The notes under the pieces are model-generated. The model worked only from the letters and a program-made list of their open reading frames with translations. It ran no database searches and had not been told where the DNA came from. From Sabulicella rubraurantiaca (GTDB lineage: Bacteria; Pseudomonadota; Alphaproteobacteria; Acetobacterales; Acetobacteraceae), in NCBI RefSeq assembly GCF_017355885.1, contig NZ_JAFEUU010000001.1, positions 744,001-808,000 on the forward strand: 64,000 nt of DNA, read 5' to 3'. Made by a program: the position numbers and the translations under genes. Every line of letters starts with the position of its first letter. The first letter of the stretch is position 1. Of the stretch, positions 19,086 to 27,829 are shown piece after piece.

Positions 19086-19955
19086 ATGGACCTGCCGCCA
19101 ATCGGCGCCGAACTGGCTTTGCCCCCCTTCACCCTGACGCGCCCCGCGCGTCAGGAGGCCCCGGTCGTGCTCGTTTCCGCGCATTCGGGACGCCGCTACC
19201 CGACCGAGTTCCTCCAGGCGGCGCGCCTCGACTCCCTCGCCCTGCGCAAGAGCGAGGACGCCTTCGTGGAGGAGCTCCTCGCCGCCGCGCCGGAACTCGG
19301 CCTGCCGCTGCTGGCGGCGGAGTTCCCGCGCGCCTTCTGCGACGCGAACCGGGAGCCCTGGGAACTCGACCCGGGCATGTTCGACACGCCACTGCCCCAC
19401 TGGGTGAACAGCGCCAGCCCCCGCGTCGGGGCAGGCCTCGGCACCATCGCGCGCATCGTCGCCTCGGGCGAGCCGATCTACCGGCGCCGCTTGTCCTTCG
19501 AGGAAGCCGAGCGCCGTGTCCGCGACTGCTGGGAACCGTTCCACGCCGCCCTGCTCGCGCTGATCGGCGAGACGCAGGCGCGCTTCGGCTCCTGCCTCGT
19601 CCTCGATTGCCACTCCATGCCGAGCCAGGCCCTGCCCGGAATGCCGGTGCCCGAGATCGTGCTGGGCGACGCGCATGGCACCGCCGCCAACCCGCGCGCC
19701 GTGCGCCAGGTCGAGATGTCGCTCCAGCGCCTCGGCTTCCGGGTTCGCCGCAATGACCCCTACGCGGGGGGCTACATCACGCGCCGCTACGGCCGCCCGC
19801 GCGAGGCGGTGCACGTGGTGCAGATCGAGCTCGCGCGCTCCCTCTACATGGATGAGGGGCGGATCGAACGCAGCAAGGGCTTCGCCGCGATGCAGGCGCG
19901 CCTGACGGGCTTTCTCGGCGAGATGGCGGAGTCCGATTGGACCATGCTGCGCTGA
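19086..19955 (+). CDS. N-formylglutamate amidohydrolase family protein
   Basis: 289 residues. FGase-family motifs: VVLVSAHSGRRYP near the start, KSEDAFVEEL, AEFPRAFCDANREPWELDP, LVLDCHSMPS and NDPYAGGYITRRYGRP. The classic enzyme (HutG) releases glutamate and formate at the end of histidine degradation, but no hut genes are present, so the substrate may differ. The ATG has an excellent AGGAGGGG site, and the gene lies 32 nt after the M20 peptidase, likely co-transcribed. Confidence 0.88.
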   Translation: MDLPPIGAELALPPFTLTRPARQEAPVVLVSAHSGRRYPTEFLQAARLDSLALRKSEDAFVEELLAAAPELGLPLLAAEFPRAFCDANREPWELDPGMFDTPLPHWVNSASPRVGAGLGTIARIVASGEPIYRRRLSFEEAERRVRDCWEPFHAALLALIGETQARFGSCLVLDCHSMPSQALPGMPVPEIVLGDAHGTAANPRAVRQVEMSLQRLGFRVRRNDPYAGGYITRRYGRPREAVHVVQIELARSLYMDEGRIERSKGFAAMQARLTGFLGEMAESDWTMLR

Positions 19956-20001
19956 CGCCAGATCGGCTGGCACTCAGGACCGATGTTTGTCCCGCCTGCC
20001 G

Positions 20002-20703
20002 TCAGACGCGGCCTAGCCACTCCCTGAGCGCGGCGCCCGATGCCTCGGGGTCCTCCAGCGTCGGCAAGTGCCCGCACCCGGCGAAGCGGCGAAGCACGGC
20101 GCCCGGGATGGCGGCCGCCATCTCCTCCGCCAGTTCGGGCGGCGTAAGCACATCGGCCTCCCCCACCCCGACCAGTGCCGGCACGGCGATATGTGGGAGG
20201 AGCGGTCGCGAATCCTCCCGCCCCATGATGGCGCGCTGCTGGCGCAGGAAGGCCTCGGCGCCGACGCGGGCGGCCATTTCCTTCACCTCCTCGGCAAGGG
20301 GGGTGTCGAGGCGCGAGGGATGCACGAGTTGCGGCAGGAGGCGCGGCGTGACGCCGCGAAACTGGCCGCGCTGCGACAGGGCGATCAGGTCGACGCGCTT
20401 GCGCTTCGCCTCCTCCGTGTCGGGCCGGGCTGAGGTGTCGAGCAGCGCAAGCGCGGCAACGCGTGGCCCGGCTTGGCGCATCACCTCCAGCGCGACATAG
20501 CCGCCCATCGACAGGCCGGCGACGGCGAAGCGCTCCGCGCCCTCGACCAGCGCGAGGGCGCGCCGCGCCATCCCTGTCATTGTCTCGTCCTGCGTCAAGT
20601 CGGCCACGACAGGCGCGGCGATGCCTTTGACGGCACCTAGGCAGTCGCGCCACAGGCGCGAATCGCAAAGCAGCCCAGGGAGCAGGAGAAGCGGAATGGC
20701 CAT
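20002..20703 (-). CDS. Alpha/beta hydrolase
   Basis: 233 residues. The nucleophile elbow is GLSMGG (about residues 64-69). A C-terminal acid lies in VGVGEADVLTPP, and a His in RFAGCGHLPTLEDPEA. These are the marks of small cytoplasmic alpha/beta hydrolases of the esterase/lactonase kind. It stands alone and is convergent with the amidohydrolase gene. No specific substrate can be assigned. Confidence 0.9.
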   Translation of the reverse strand: MAIPLLLLPGLLCDSRLWRDCLGAVKGIAAPVVADLTQDETMTGMARRALALVEGAERFAVAGLSMGGYVALEVMRQAGPRVAALALLDTSARPDTEEAKRKRVDLIALSQRGQFRGVTPRLLPQLVHPSRLDTPLAEEVKEMAARVGAEAFLRQQRAIMGREDSRPLLPHIAVPALVGVGEADVLTPPELAEEMAAAIPGAVLRRFAGCGHLPTLEDPEASGAALREWLGRV

Positions 20704-20893
20704 GCCCTGGGCATAGATGCCCTGGGGAAACCCCGCAAATCCCCCGGCAGCGCTTGCTTTTCCGGTGGCGCGAGCGCATATGCGCGCTGTTCGCAGACGA
20801 GGGCGGCCTGACCGCCCGCTCGGTCGCGCGCCTTTTTCCTGGCCTCAGGCCTGGCAGGCGACGCGGCCCCGCAAGGCGCTAGGAAGCCCAGAC

Positions 20894-22777
20894 TTGACCG
20901 AAACTACCGAGAACACCCCGGCCGCCACGGCTGCGGAGACCCTCACCGAAGGCCCCACCCGCACGCCGGTGACGCCCGACTCCCTGCCCGAGCATGCCCG
21001 CGAGGGCGAGCCCGTTGTGGACGGGGCCGAACCTGCCGAGACGCCTGACTCCCTGCCGGAAGTCGATCGCTCCACGGACCCGCTGACGGGTCCGGATGAC
21101 GGCAGCGAGGCCGATGCCCGCATCGACGAGCGCCGCGCCGAAGCAGAGCCGGTGGCCGAAACCGAAGTCGAGGCCGAAGCAGTCGACGAGGCCGAGGCGC
21201 CGCGTGCCATCTTCTCTGACCTCGGCCTGTCCGAGAAGCTGCTCCGTGCGGTCGAGGAGGCGGGCTACAAGCACCCGACCCCGATCCAGGAGCAGGCCAT
21301 CCCCATCGTCCTGATGGGCCGCGACGTGCTGGGCTGCGCCCAGACCGGCACGGGCAAGACGGCGTCCTTCACCCTACCGATGATGGACATCCTGGCCGGT
21401 TCCCGCGCCAAGGCCCGCATGCCGCGCTCCCTGATCCTTGAGCCGACGCGCGAGCTGGCGCTGCAGGTGGCCGAGCAGTTCGTGAAGTACGGCAAGTATC
21501 TGGGCCTGACCCATGCGCTGCTCATCGGCGGCGAGAGCATGGACGACCAGAAGGCCGCGCTGGAGAAGGGCGTGGACGTGCTGATCGCCACGCCGGGCCG
21601 GCTGCTGGACCTGTTCGACCGCGGCCGCATCCTGATGGCGGATTGCAAGCTGCTGGTGATCGACGAGGCGGACCGCATGCTGGACATGGGGTTCATTCCC
21701 GATGTCGAGCGCATCGTCTCCATCATCCCGGCACTGCGGCAGACGCTTTTCTTCTCGGCGACCATGGCGCCGGAGATCCGCCGCCTCGCCGATGCCTTCC
21801 TTCGCAACCCGAAGGAGATCACGGTCAGCCGTCCGGCGACGGTCGCGACCACCATCACCACCGGGCTGCTCTACGTTCCGGAGATGGACAAGCGCGAGGC
21901 GCTGCGCCGCCTGATCCGGCGTGAGCAGGTGCAGAACGCCCTCATCTTCTGCAACCGTAAACGCGACGTAGACATCCTCTACAAGTCGCTCAAGAAGCAC
22001 GGTTTCTCGGTCGGCGCGCTGCATGGCGACATGGACCAGTCGTCCCGCTTCGCCACTTTGAACGCCTTCAAGGCGAATGAGATCCGGCTGCTGGTCTGCT
22101 CGGATGTCGCGGCACGCGGCCTCGACATCGGCGGACTTTCTCACGTCTTCAACTTTGATGTGCCTTTCCACTCTGAGGACTATGTCCATCGCATCGGCCG
22201 TACCGGCCGCGCGGGGCGCGAGGGCCACGCCTACACGCTGGCGACGCCGGAGGACGGCAAGCTCGTGCAGGCGGTCGAGAAACTGACCGGCGCGCCCATC
22301 CCCCGCATGGAGATTGAGGGGATGGAGCCCGTCACCGACGAGGAAATCGCCGAGGCCATGACCCGCAAGCGCGGCGGGCGCGGCAGCCGGGCCGATGCCG
22401 GGCGCGGCGAGCGCTCGGGCGGCAGGGACCGCGGTGGCCGCGGCCGCGAGCGCGACCGCGAGGATCGCCCGCGCCGCGCCTCCTCCGTCGAGGAGGTGAC
22501 GGAGGAGCGTCCGCGCCGCGAGGATCGCGACCGCCGGCGCGACGAGCGCCCGCGCCGCGAGGAAGCCCGCCGGGACGAGCAGCCGCGTCGCGAGGAGCCG
22601 CGCCGTGACCGGGAGCGCGACGACCACCGCCGCCGCGACCGCGACGATCTGGGCCCGCCGGTGCGCGGCTTCGGAGATGAGGTGCCGGCCTTCATGCTGA
22701 TTCCCATCCCGCGCCCGCGGAAGCCGCGCGCGGAGACGGCCCCCGCCCCCGAGGGCGACGCGGCCGAGGCCGCCTGA
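20894..22777 (+). CDS. DEAD-box ATP-dependent RNA helicase
   Basis: About 627 residues. The core has every motif: Q-motif (FSDLGLSEKLL..PTPIQEQAIP), I (AQTGTGKT), Ia (PTRELALQ), GG, TPGR, II (DEAD in VIDEADRMLDMGF), III (FSATM), IV, V (ARGLDIGG), VI (HRIGRTGRAGREG). It unwinds RNA duplexes in ribosome assembly or mRNA decay. A long acidic N-terminal extension (about 100 residues) and an Arg/Asp/Glu-rich tail (RRDERPRREEARRDEQPRR) flank the core. The TTG start is preferred: AGGAAG precedes it and MTETTEN is a natural beginning. ATGs at 20717 and 20780 would extend it. Confidence 0.92.
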   Translation: MTETTENTPAATAAETLTEGPTRTPVTPDSLPEHAREGEPVVDGAEPAETPDSLPEVDRSTDPLTGPDDGSEADARIDERRAEAEPVAETEVEAEAVDEAEAPRAIFSDLGLSEKLLRAVEEAGYKHPTPIQEQAIPIVLMGRDVLGCAQTGTGKTASFTLPMMDILAGSRAKARMPRSLILEPTRELALQVAEQFVKYGKYLGLTHALLIGGESMDDQKAALEKGVDVLIATPGRLLDLFDRGRILMADCKLLVIDEADRMLDMGFIPDVERIVSIIPALRQTLFFSATMAPEIRRLADAFLRNPKEITVSRPATVATTITTGLLYVPEMDKREALRRLIRREQVQNALIFCNRKRDVDILYKSLKKHGFSVGALHGDMDQSSRFATLNAFKANEIRLLVCSDVAARGLDIGGLSHVFNFDVPFHSEDYVHRIGRTGRAGREGHAYTLATPEDGKLVQAVEKLTGAPIPRMEIEGMEPVTDEEIAEAMTRKRGGRGSRADAGRGERSGGRDRGGRGRERDREDRPRRASSVEEVTEERPRREDRDRRRDERPRREEARRDEQPRREEPRRDRERDDHRRRDRDDLGPPVRGFGDEVPAFMLIPIPRPRKPRAETAPAPEGDAAEAA

Positions 22778-22864
22778 TTTCCAGCCCGCCCGGGCCGCAT
22801 GGCTCGGGCGACTGACAAGGGCGGGGCGCGCGCGCTAAACAGCGTCCCCAGGAGGATCATTCCC

Positions 22865-24064
22865 ATGAACGTCGTCACGCCGGCCAAGACCAGGCATGCC
22901 CCCTTCCAGTGGGAGGACGCGCTGCTGCTCGACGAGCAGCTGACCGAGGATGAGCGGATGATCCGCGACGCCGCGCGGGCCTTCTGCCAGGACCGGCTGA
23001 TGCCCGGCGTGCTCATGGCCAACCGGACCGAGACCTTCGACCGGTCCATCATGAACGCCTTCGGCGAGCAGGGCTTCCTTGGCGCGACGCTGGAAGGCTA
23101 TGGCTGCGCCGGCGTGTCCTACGTCGCCTACGGGCTGATGGCGCGCGAGGTAGAGCGGGTGGATAGCGGCTACCGCTCCGCCTTCTCCGTGCAGTCCAGC
23201 CTCGTGATGTATCCCATCCACGCCTTTGGCTCCGAGGCGCAGAAGCAGAAGTTCCTGCCCATGCTGCGCACCGGCGAATGGGTGGGCTGCTTCGGCCTGA
23301 CCGAGCCCGATGCCGGCTCCGACCCCTCCTCCATGCGGACGCGGGCGAAGAAGGTGGATGGCGGCTGGCTGGTCTCCGGCTCCAAGACCTGGATCACCAA
23401 CTCCCCCATCGCCGATGTATGCCTCGTCTGGGCCAAGACCGACGAGGGTGAGCTGAACGGCTTCCTGCTCGAGCGCGGGATGAAGGGCCTCACCACGCCC
23501 AAGATCGAGGGCAAGTTCAGCCTTCGCCCCTCCGTCACCGGCATGATCATGATGGATGAGGTCTTCGTGCCGGAGGAGAACCGCCTGCCGGGCGTGCGCT
23601 CCCTGGCTGGCCCTTTCTCCTGCCTCAACCGCGCCCGTTACGGCATCGCGTGGGGCGTGCTGGGCGCCGCCGAGTTCTGCATGCACGCCGCGCGCGACTA
23701 CACGCTGAATCGCAAGATGTTCAACAAGCCGCTGGCGCAGACGCAGCTGATCCAGAAGAAGCTGGCGGACATGGAGACCGAGATCACGCTCGGCCTCCAG
23801 GCAGCGCTGCGCGTCGGCCGCCTGTTCGACGAGGGCAAGGCCGCGCCGGAGATGATCTCCCTCATCAAGCGCAACAATTGCGGCAAGGCGCTCGACATCG
23901 CGCGGGTCAGCCGCGACATGCACGGCGGCAACGGCATCGTGGACGAGTATCACGTGATCCGGCACGTCATGAACCTCGAGACGGTGAACACCTACGAGGG
24001 CACGCATGACGTGCATGCGCTGATCCTCGGCCGCGCGATCACTGGTCTGAACGCCTTTGGCTGA
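22865..24064 (+). CDS. gcdH: Glutaryl-CoA dehydrogenase
   Basis: 399 residues of the acyl-CoA dehydrogenase family. It oxidises and decarboxylates glutaryl-CoA to crotonyl-CoA in lysine/tryptophan and glutarate breakdown, passing electrons to ETF. Diagnostic features: [32 protein letters not shown], and NTYEGTHD carrying the catalytic Glu in the position typical of glutaryl-CoA dehydrogenases. The ATG has a CAGGAGGATCATTCCC site. The ETF-quinone oxidoreductase that would take its electrons is encoded 6.5 kb downstream. It overlaps the following methyltransferase gene by 8 nt. Confidence 0.93.
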   Translation: MNVVTPAKTRHAPFQWEDALLLDEQLTEDERMIRDAARAFCQDRLMPGVLMANRTETFDRSIMNAFGEQGFLGATLEGYGCAGVSYVAYGLMAREVERVDSGYRSAFSVQSSLVMYPIHAFGSEAQKQKFLPMLRTGEWVGCFGLTEPDAGSDPSSMRTRAKKVDGGWLVSGSKTWITNSPIADVCLVWAKTDEGELNGFLLERGMKGLTTPKIEGKFSLRPSVTGMIMMDEVFVPEENRLPGVRSLAGPFSCLNRARYGIAWGVLGAAEFCMHAARDYTLNRKMFNKPLAQTQLIQKKLADMETEITLGLQAALRVGRLFDEGKAAPEMISLIKRNNCGKALDIARVSRDMHGGNGIVDEYHVIRHVMNLETVNTYEGTHDVHALILGRAITGLNAFG

Positions 24065-25289
24065 ACCGGTCGAAACCACGATCGAGGCGATGGGGGCCGG
24101 GGGCGATGGGATCGCCCCCGGCCCTCTCTTCATTCCCTGGACGCTGCCCGGAGAGCGGGTGCGCGCCACACCGGGCGCCAAGGGGCGCGGGCGGCTGGAG
24201 GAGGTGCTTGCCCCCTCGCCCGATCGCGTCGCACCGCCCTGCGCGCATTTCGGACCTTGCGGCGGCTGCGCCCTCCAGCACTGGTCGCTCGACGCCTATG
24301 CCGGGTGGAAGCGCTCGCGCTTGGTCGAGGCGCTGTCGCGCGCCGGCTTCCCGGACGCGCCTGTCGCGCCCGCCTTCGTCACGCCGCGCAACTCGCGCCG
24401 CCGCGCCGATTGGGGGCTGGAGCGGCAGTCGGATGGCTCGGTCGCCATCGGCTTCCACGAGCGCCACGGCACCGCCCTGGTGCCCATGCGCGAATGCCAC
24501 ATCCTCCGCCCCGAACTGGTCGCGCTGCTCGGGCCGCTGGCGGCGGCGCTGCGCGGGCTGGAAGGGCTGCGGCGCCTCGGCACGGTCGTGGTGAACTGGC
24601 TCGACACCGGCGCCGACATCCGGCTCGACACGGATGGCCCACTGACCGAGGGCGACCGCCGCCGCCTCGCTGCCTTTGCGGCGGAGCAAGGCATCCCGCG
24701 CATCGCCTGGCGGAACGAGGTCGCGGCCCAGCGCGGTGCCGTTGCCATCACCCTCGCCGGCGTTTCCGTCGCCCCACCTCCCGGCGCTTTCCTCCAGGCC
24801 ACGCCCGAGGGCGAGGCGGCGATCATCGCCGCCGTCCTGGCTGCCCTGCCCGCCAAGCTGCCTCCCCGCGCCCGCCTCGCCGATCTTTATGCAGGGATCG
24901 GCACGCTGTCCTTCCCACTGGCGTCGCGCGGCGTTGTGGATGCCTTTGAAGGCGACACCCCTGCGGCCGAGGCGCTGAAGCGCGCCTCGGGCGGCGGGCG
25001 GGTCCGGGCACAGCGTCGCGACCTCGTTCGCCAGCCCTTGCTGCCGGCGGAGCTCAAGCCCTACGCCGCCGTGGTGCTGGACCCGCCCTTCAACGGCGCC
25101 GCGGACCAAGTTGCGCAGATCGCCCGCTCGACCACCAAGCGGGTCATCTACGTCTCCTGCAATCCGACGGCCTTGTCCCGAGACGGCGCGGCGTTGCGGG
25201 CGGCCGGGTTCAGGGTCGAATCGGCGGTCCCGGTGGACCAGTTCCTCTGGTCCCCCCACCTCGAATCCGTCGTTGCCTTTATCCGGTGA
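24057..25289 (+). CDS. RlmD/TrmA-type RNA (uracil-C5)-methyltransferase
   Basis: 410 residues. A TRAM-like start ([17 protein letters not shown]) precedes the [4Fe-4S] cysteine set [14 protein letters not shown] plus Cys in MRECHIL. A Rossmann SAM domain follows ([36 protein letters not shown]), and the catalytic Cys lies in [14 protein letters not shown]. It probably methylates a uridine in 23S rRNA or tRNA. The TTG start overlaps the gcdH stop; an ATG at 24090 is a shorter option but would cut the TRAM region. Confidence 0.9.
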   Translation: MAEPVETTIEAMGAGGDGIAPGPLFIPWTLPGERVRATPGAKGRGRLEEVLAPSPDRVAPPCAHFGPCGGCALQHWSLDAYAGWKRSRLVEALSRAGFPDAPVAPAFVTPRNSRRRADWGLERQSDGSVAIGFHERHGTALVPMRECHILRPELVALLGPLAAALRGLEGLRRLGTVVVNWLDTGADIRLDTDGPLTEGDRRRLAAFAAEQGIPRIAWRNEVAAQRGAVAITLAGVSVAPPPGAFLQATPEGEAAIIAAVLAALPAKLPPRARLADLYAGIGTLSFPLASRGVVDAFEGDTPAAEALKRASGGGRVRAQRRDLVRQPLLPAELKPYAAVVLDPPFNGAADQVAQIARSTTKRVIYVSCNPTALSRDGAALRAAGFRVESAVPVDQFLWSPHLESVVAFIR

Positions 25290-25334
25290 CTTCCTATTTG
25301 CTGGGCCGAACCCAGCATGGGAGGGATCCGTCCA

Positions 25335-26312
25335 ATGAGCACCCATCGCCGCGGCCTCTTCGCGGGCAGCGCGGCCATCGCCTCGGCCATGGCATTGCCC
25401 GCCGCCGCGCAGAATGCGCAGACCGGCAACACGCCAGCCGCCCAGGCGCAGGCCCCCGGCTTTTACCGATTCAAGGTCGGCAACCTCACCGTCACCACGG
25501 TGCATGACGGGTTCTTCCGGCGCCCGGTGGAAGGCTTCGTCCGCAACGCCCCGGCATCCGAGGTGCGGGAGGTGTTGGCGGACAGCTTCATGCCGCCCGA
25601 CACCCTGACCGTCCCCTTCACCGTCACCTTCGTCGAGACGCCACGCGGCCTCGTCGTGTTCGACACCGGCACGGGCGGGCAGGCAGCGCCGACGGCCGGG
25701 CAGCTGGCCACGAATCTCCGCGCTGCCGGGCTGGATCTCGGCCAGGTGCGGGCCGTGGTGATCTCCCACTTCCACGGCGACCACATCACCGGCCTCACCA
25801 CCGCCCAGAACGAGCCCGTCTTCCCGCAGGCCGAGATCTTCGTGCCGGCCGCCGAATGGGCGTGGTGGACGGATGAGGGCAATCAGACCCGCTCGCCGGA
25901 AGGCCAGCGCGGCAACTTCGCCAACACGGCGCGGCGCTTCGGCCCGTATCGCGACCGAATCCGGCAGGTGCAGGACGGTGCGGAGGTGCTGCCCGGCATC
26001 CGCGCCATTTCCGCGCCTGGCCACACGCCGGGCCACACCTGCTATCACGTCAGCGACGGCGACGCGCAGATGATTTTCCTGGCCGACGTGACCAACCGGC
26101 CTGAGCTGATGATGCCGCGTCCGGACTGGCAGATCGTCTTCGACTTCGACCCGGAAATGGCAGTCCAGACCCGACGCCGCATGCTGGACCGCGTGGCGAC
26201 GGACCGCATCCGCGTCACCGGCTACCACTTCCCCTTCCCGGCGAATGGCTATGTCACGCGCCAGGACCAGGGCTTCCGCTTCGTTCCCGCCGATTGGACG
26301 ACCGCGCTATGA
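25335..26312 (+). CDS. Metallo-beta-lactamase fold hydrolase, exported (copy 1)
   Basis: 325 residues. The signal peptide is THRRGLFAGSAAIASAMALPAAAQ (Tat-like RR). The MBL zinc motif is SHFHGDHITGL, with further ligands in APGHTPGHTCYHV and LADVTNRPEL. The YRFKVGNLTVTTVHDGFFRRP start is typical of a lactonase/AttM-like or arylsulfatase-like MBL group. A GGGAGGG site supports the ATG at 25335 over one 18 nt earlier. It is followed by a close paralogue with an ATGA overlap. Confidence 0.9.
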   Translation: MSTHRRGLFAGSAAIASAMALPAAAQNAQTGNTPAAQAQAPGFYRFKVGNLTVTTVHDGFFRRPVEGFVRNAPASEVREVLADSFMPPDTLTVPFTVTFVETPRGLVVFDTGTGGQAAPTAGQLATNLRAAGLDLGQVRAVVISHFHGDHITGLTTAQNEPVFPQAEIFVPAAEWAWWTDEGNQTRSPEGQRGNFANTARRFGPYRDRIRQVQDGAEVLPGIRAISAPGHTPGHTCYHVSDGDAQMIFLADVTNRPELMMPRPDWQIVFDFDPEMAVQTRRRMLDRVATDRIRVTGYHFPFPANGYVTRQDQGFRFVPADWTTAL

Positions 26313-27274
26313 GCCGACGCCTCCTCCTCGCCGCGCCCGCCCTGCTGCTGGCGCATCGTGCGGTCGCCCAAGGCTCCGCCCCGGCGGCGCAGCCCGCCCC
26401 GACCTCGCCCGGCTTCTACCGGTTCCGCCTGGGCGAGTTCTCGGTCACGACGCTGCATGACGGTTTCGTGCGCCGCCCCAACGCCCTCCAGGGCCTGGTG
26501 ACGAATGCGCCCGCCGAGCAGGTGCGGGCGACGCTGGACGAGGTGGCGCTGCCGGCACAGAACCTCGTGAATCCCTACGTCATCACGACGCTCCGGACGC
26601 CGCGCGGTGTGGTGTTCTTCGATGCCGGAACCGGCGCTGGACAGTTGGCCCCCGGCACCGGGCAGTTGCCGCGCAGCATGGCGGCCGCCGGCATCCAGCC
26701 CGACGAGGTGACGCTCGTCGTCGTCTCGCATTTCCACGGCGACCACATCACCGGCCTTACCACCGCCGAGAACCGCCCCTTCTTCCCCAATGCCGAGGTC
26801 GCAGTCCCCGCGACGGAATGGGCGTGGTGGAGCGACGAGGCGAACCGCAATCGCTCGCCCGAGTTCCAGCGCGGCAATTTTGCGAACACGGCGCGTCGCT
26901 TCGCCCCGCTGCGGGAGCGCATGCGCACCTTCGAGGATGGGGCCGAGGTGGCGCCGGGCATCCGCGCCATCGCGACTTACGGTCACACGCCCGGCCACAC
27001 CGCCTTCCATGTCACCAGCGGCAACGAGCAGATGTTCGTGACCGCGGACACGGCCGGGCGCCCGGAACTCTTCCTGCGGCACCCGAACTGGCATTCTGTC
27101 TTCGACTTCGATGGCGCCATGGCCACGGAAAGCCGCAACCGCCTGTTCGGCCGCATCGCTGAGGAGCGGGCACGGATCTGCGCCTACCACTTCAACTTCC
27201 CCGGCACGGGCTACGTCACCCGGCAGGGCGACGGGTTCCGCTTCGTGCCGGCGGACTGGTCGAGCGCGACCTGA
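26309..27274 (+). CDS. Metallo-beta-lactamase fold hydrolase, exported (copy 2)
   Basis: 321 residues, a tandem duplicate of the upstream gene: same signal type (SRRLLLAAPALLLAHRAVAQ), same YRFRLGEFSVTTLHDGF start, same zinc motif SHFHGDHITGL and GHTPGHTAFHV. Differences are concentrated in loops after the signal and around residues 80-100. ATGA overlap with copy 1 shows coupled translation. The physiological substrate is unknown. Confidence 0.9.
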   Translation: MSRRLLLAAPALLLAHRAVAQGSAPAAQPAPTSPGFYRFRLGEFSVTTLHDGFVRRPNALQGLVTNAPAEQVRATLDEVALPAQNLVNPYVITTLRTPRGVVFFDAGTGAGQLAPGTGQLPRSMAAAGIQPDEVTLVVVSHFHGDHITGLTTAENRPFFPNAEVAVPATEWAWWSDEANRNRSPEFQRGNFANTARRFAPLRERMRTFEDGAEVAPGIRAIATYGHTPGHTAFHVTSGNEQMFVTADTAGRPELFLRHPNWHSVFDFDGAMATESRNRLFGRIAEERARICAYHFNFPGTGYVTRQGDGFRFVPADWSSAT

Positions 27275-27286
27275 ACGGAGGGGCGT

Positions 27287-27823
27287 TTAGCCCTTCAAAT
27301 GCTCCTGCAGCCTCGGCATCAGCTCGACGAGGTTGCAGGGGCGGTGCCGTGCATCCAGCTGCCAGCGCAGGATGTCATCCCACCCATCCTTGCAGGCGCC
27401 GGTGCTGCCCGGCAGCGCGAAGAGGTAGGTGCCACCCGCGACGCCACCAATGGCGCGAGACTGCATGGTGGAAGTGCCGATCTTCGCGAAGCTGATTATG
27501 CGGAACAACTCGCCGAAGCCCTCGATCTCCTTTTCGAGGACGCGGGCGAAGGCCTCGGGCGTCACGTCGCGGCCGGTGATGCCGGTGCCGCCCGTGGAGA
27601 TGACGCAATCCACTTCCGGGTCTGCGATCCAGCCGCGCAGCTTTGCCTCGATCAGGTCCGCCTCGTCCCGCACGATGTCGCGGGCAGCGAGCACGTGCCC
27701 TGCCTCCTCGATCCGGGCGGCGAGCGTGTCGCCGGAGCGGTCGGTGGAGAGATCGCGCGTGTCACTCACCGTCAGAACGGCGATGTTGACCGGGATGAAG
27801 CGGCGCGACTCGTCGATGGGCAT
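27287..27823 (-). CDS. moaB: Molybdenum cofactor biosynthesis protein B
   Basis: 178 residues matching MoaB/MogA: NIAVLTVSDTRD, SGDTLAARIEEAGH, CVISTGGTGITGRDVTPEA, GFGELFRIISFAKIGTSTMQSRA and FALPGSTGACKDGWD. It adenylates molybdopterin before metal insertion. It lies 6 nt after the lytic transglycosylase gene on the same strand, so the two are probably co-transcribed without a functional link. Confidence 0.95.
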   Translation of the reverse strand: MPIDESRRFIPVNIAVLTVSDTRDLSTDRSGDTLAARIEEAGHVLAARDIVRDEADLIEAKLRGWIADPEVDCVISTGGTGITGRDVTPEAFARVLEKEIEGFGELFRIISFAKIGTSTMQSRAIGGVAGGTYLFALPGSTGACKDGWDDILRWQLDARHRPCNLVELMPRLQEHLKG

Positions 27824-27829
27824 GGGGCT

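Noticed and set aside
24039-26228. 729-codon minus-strand open frame opposite the methyltransferase and MBL genes
   Set aside because: It spans three well-supported genes on the other strand and shows no recognisable domain.
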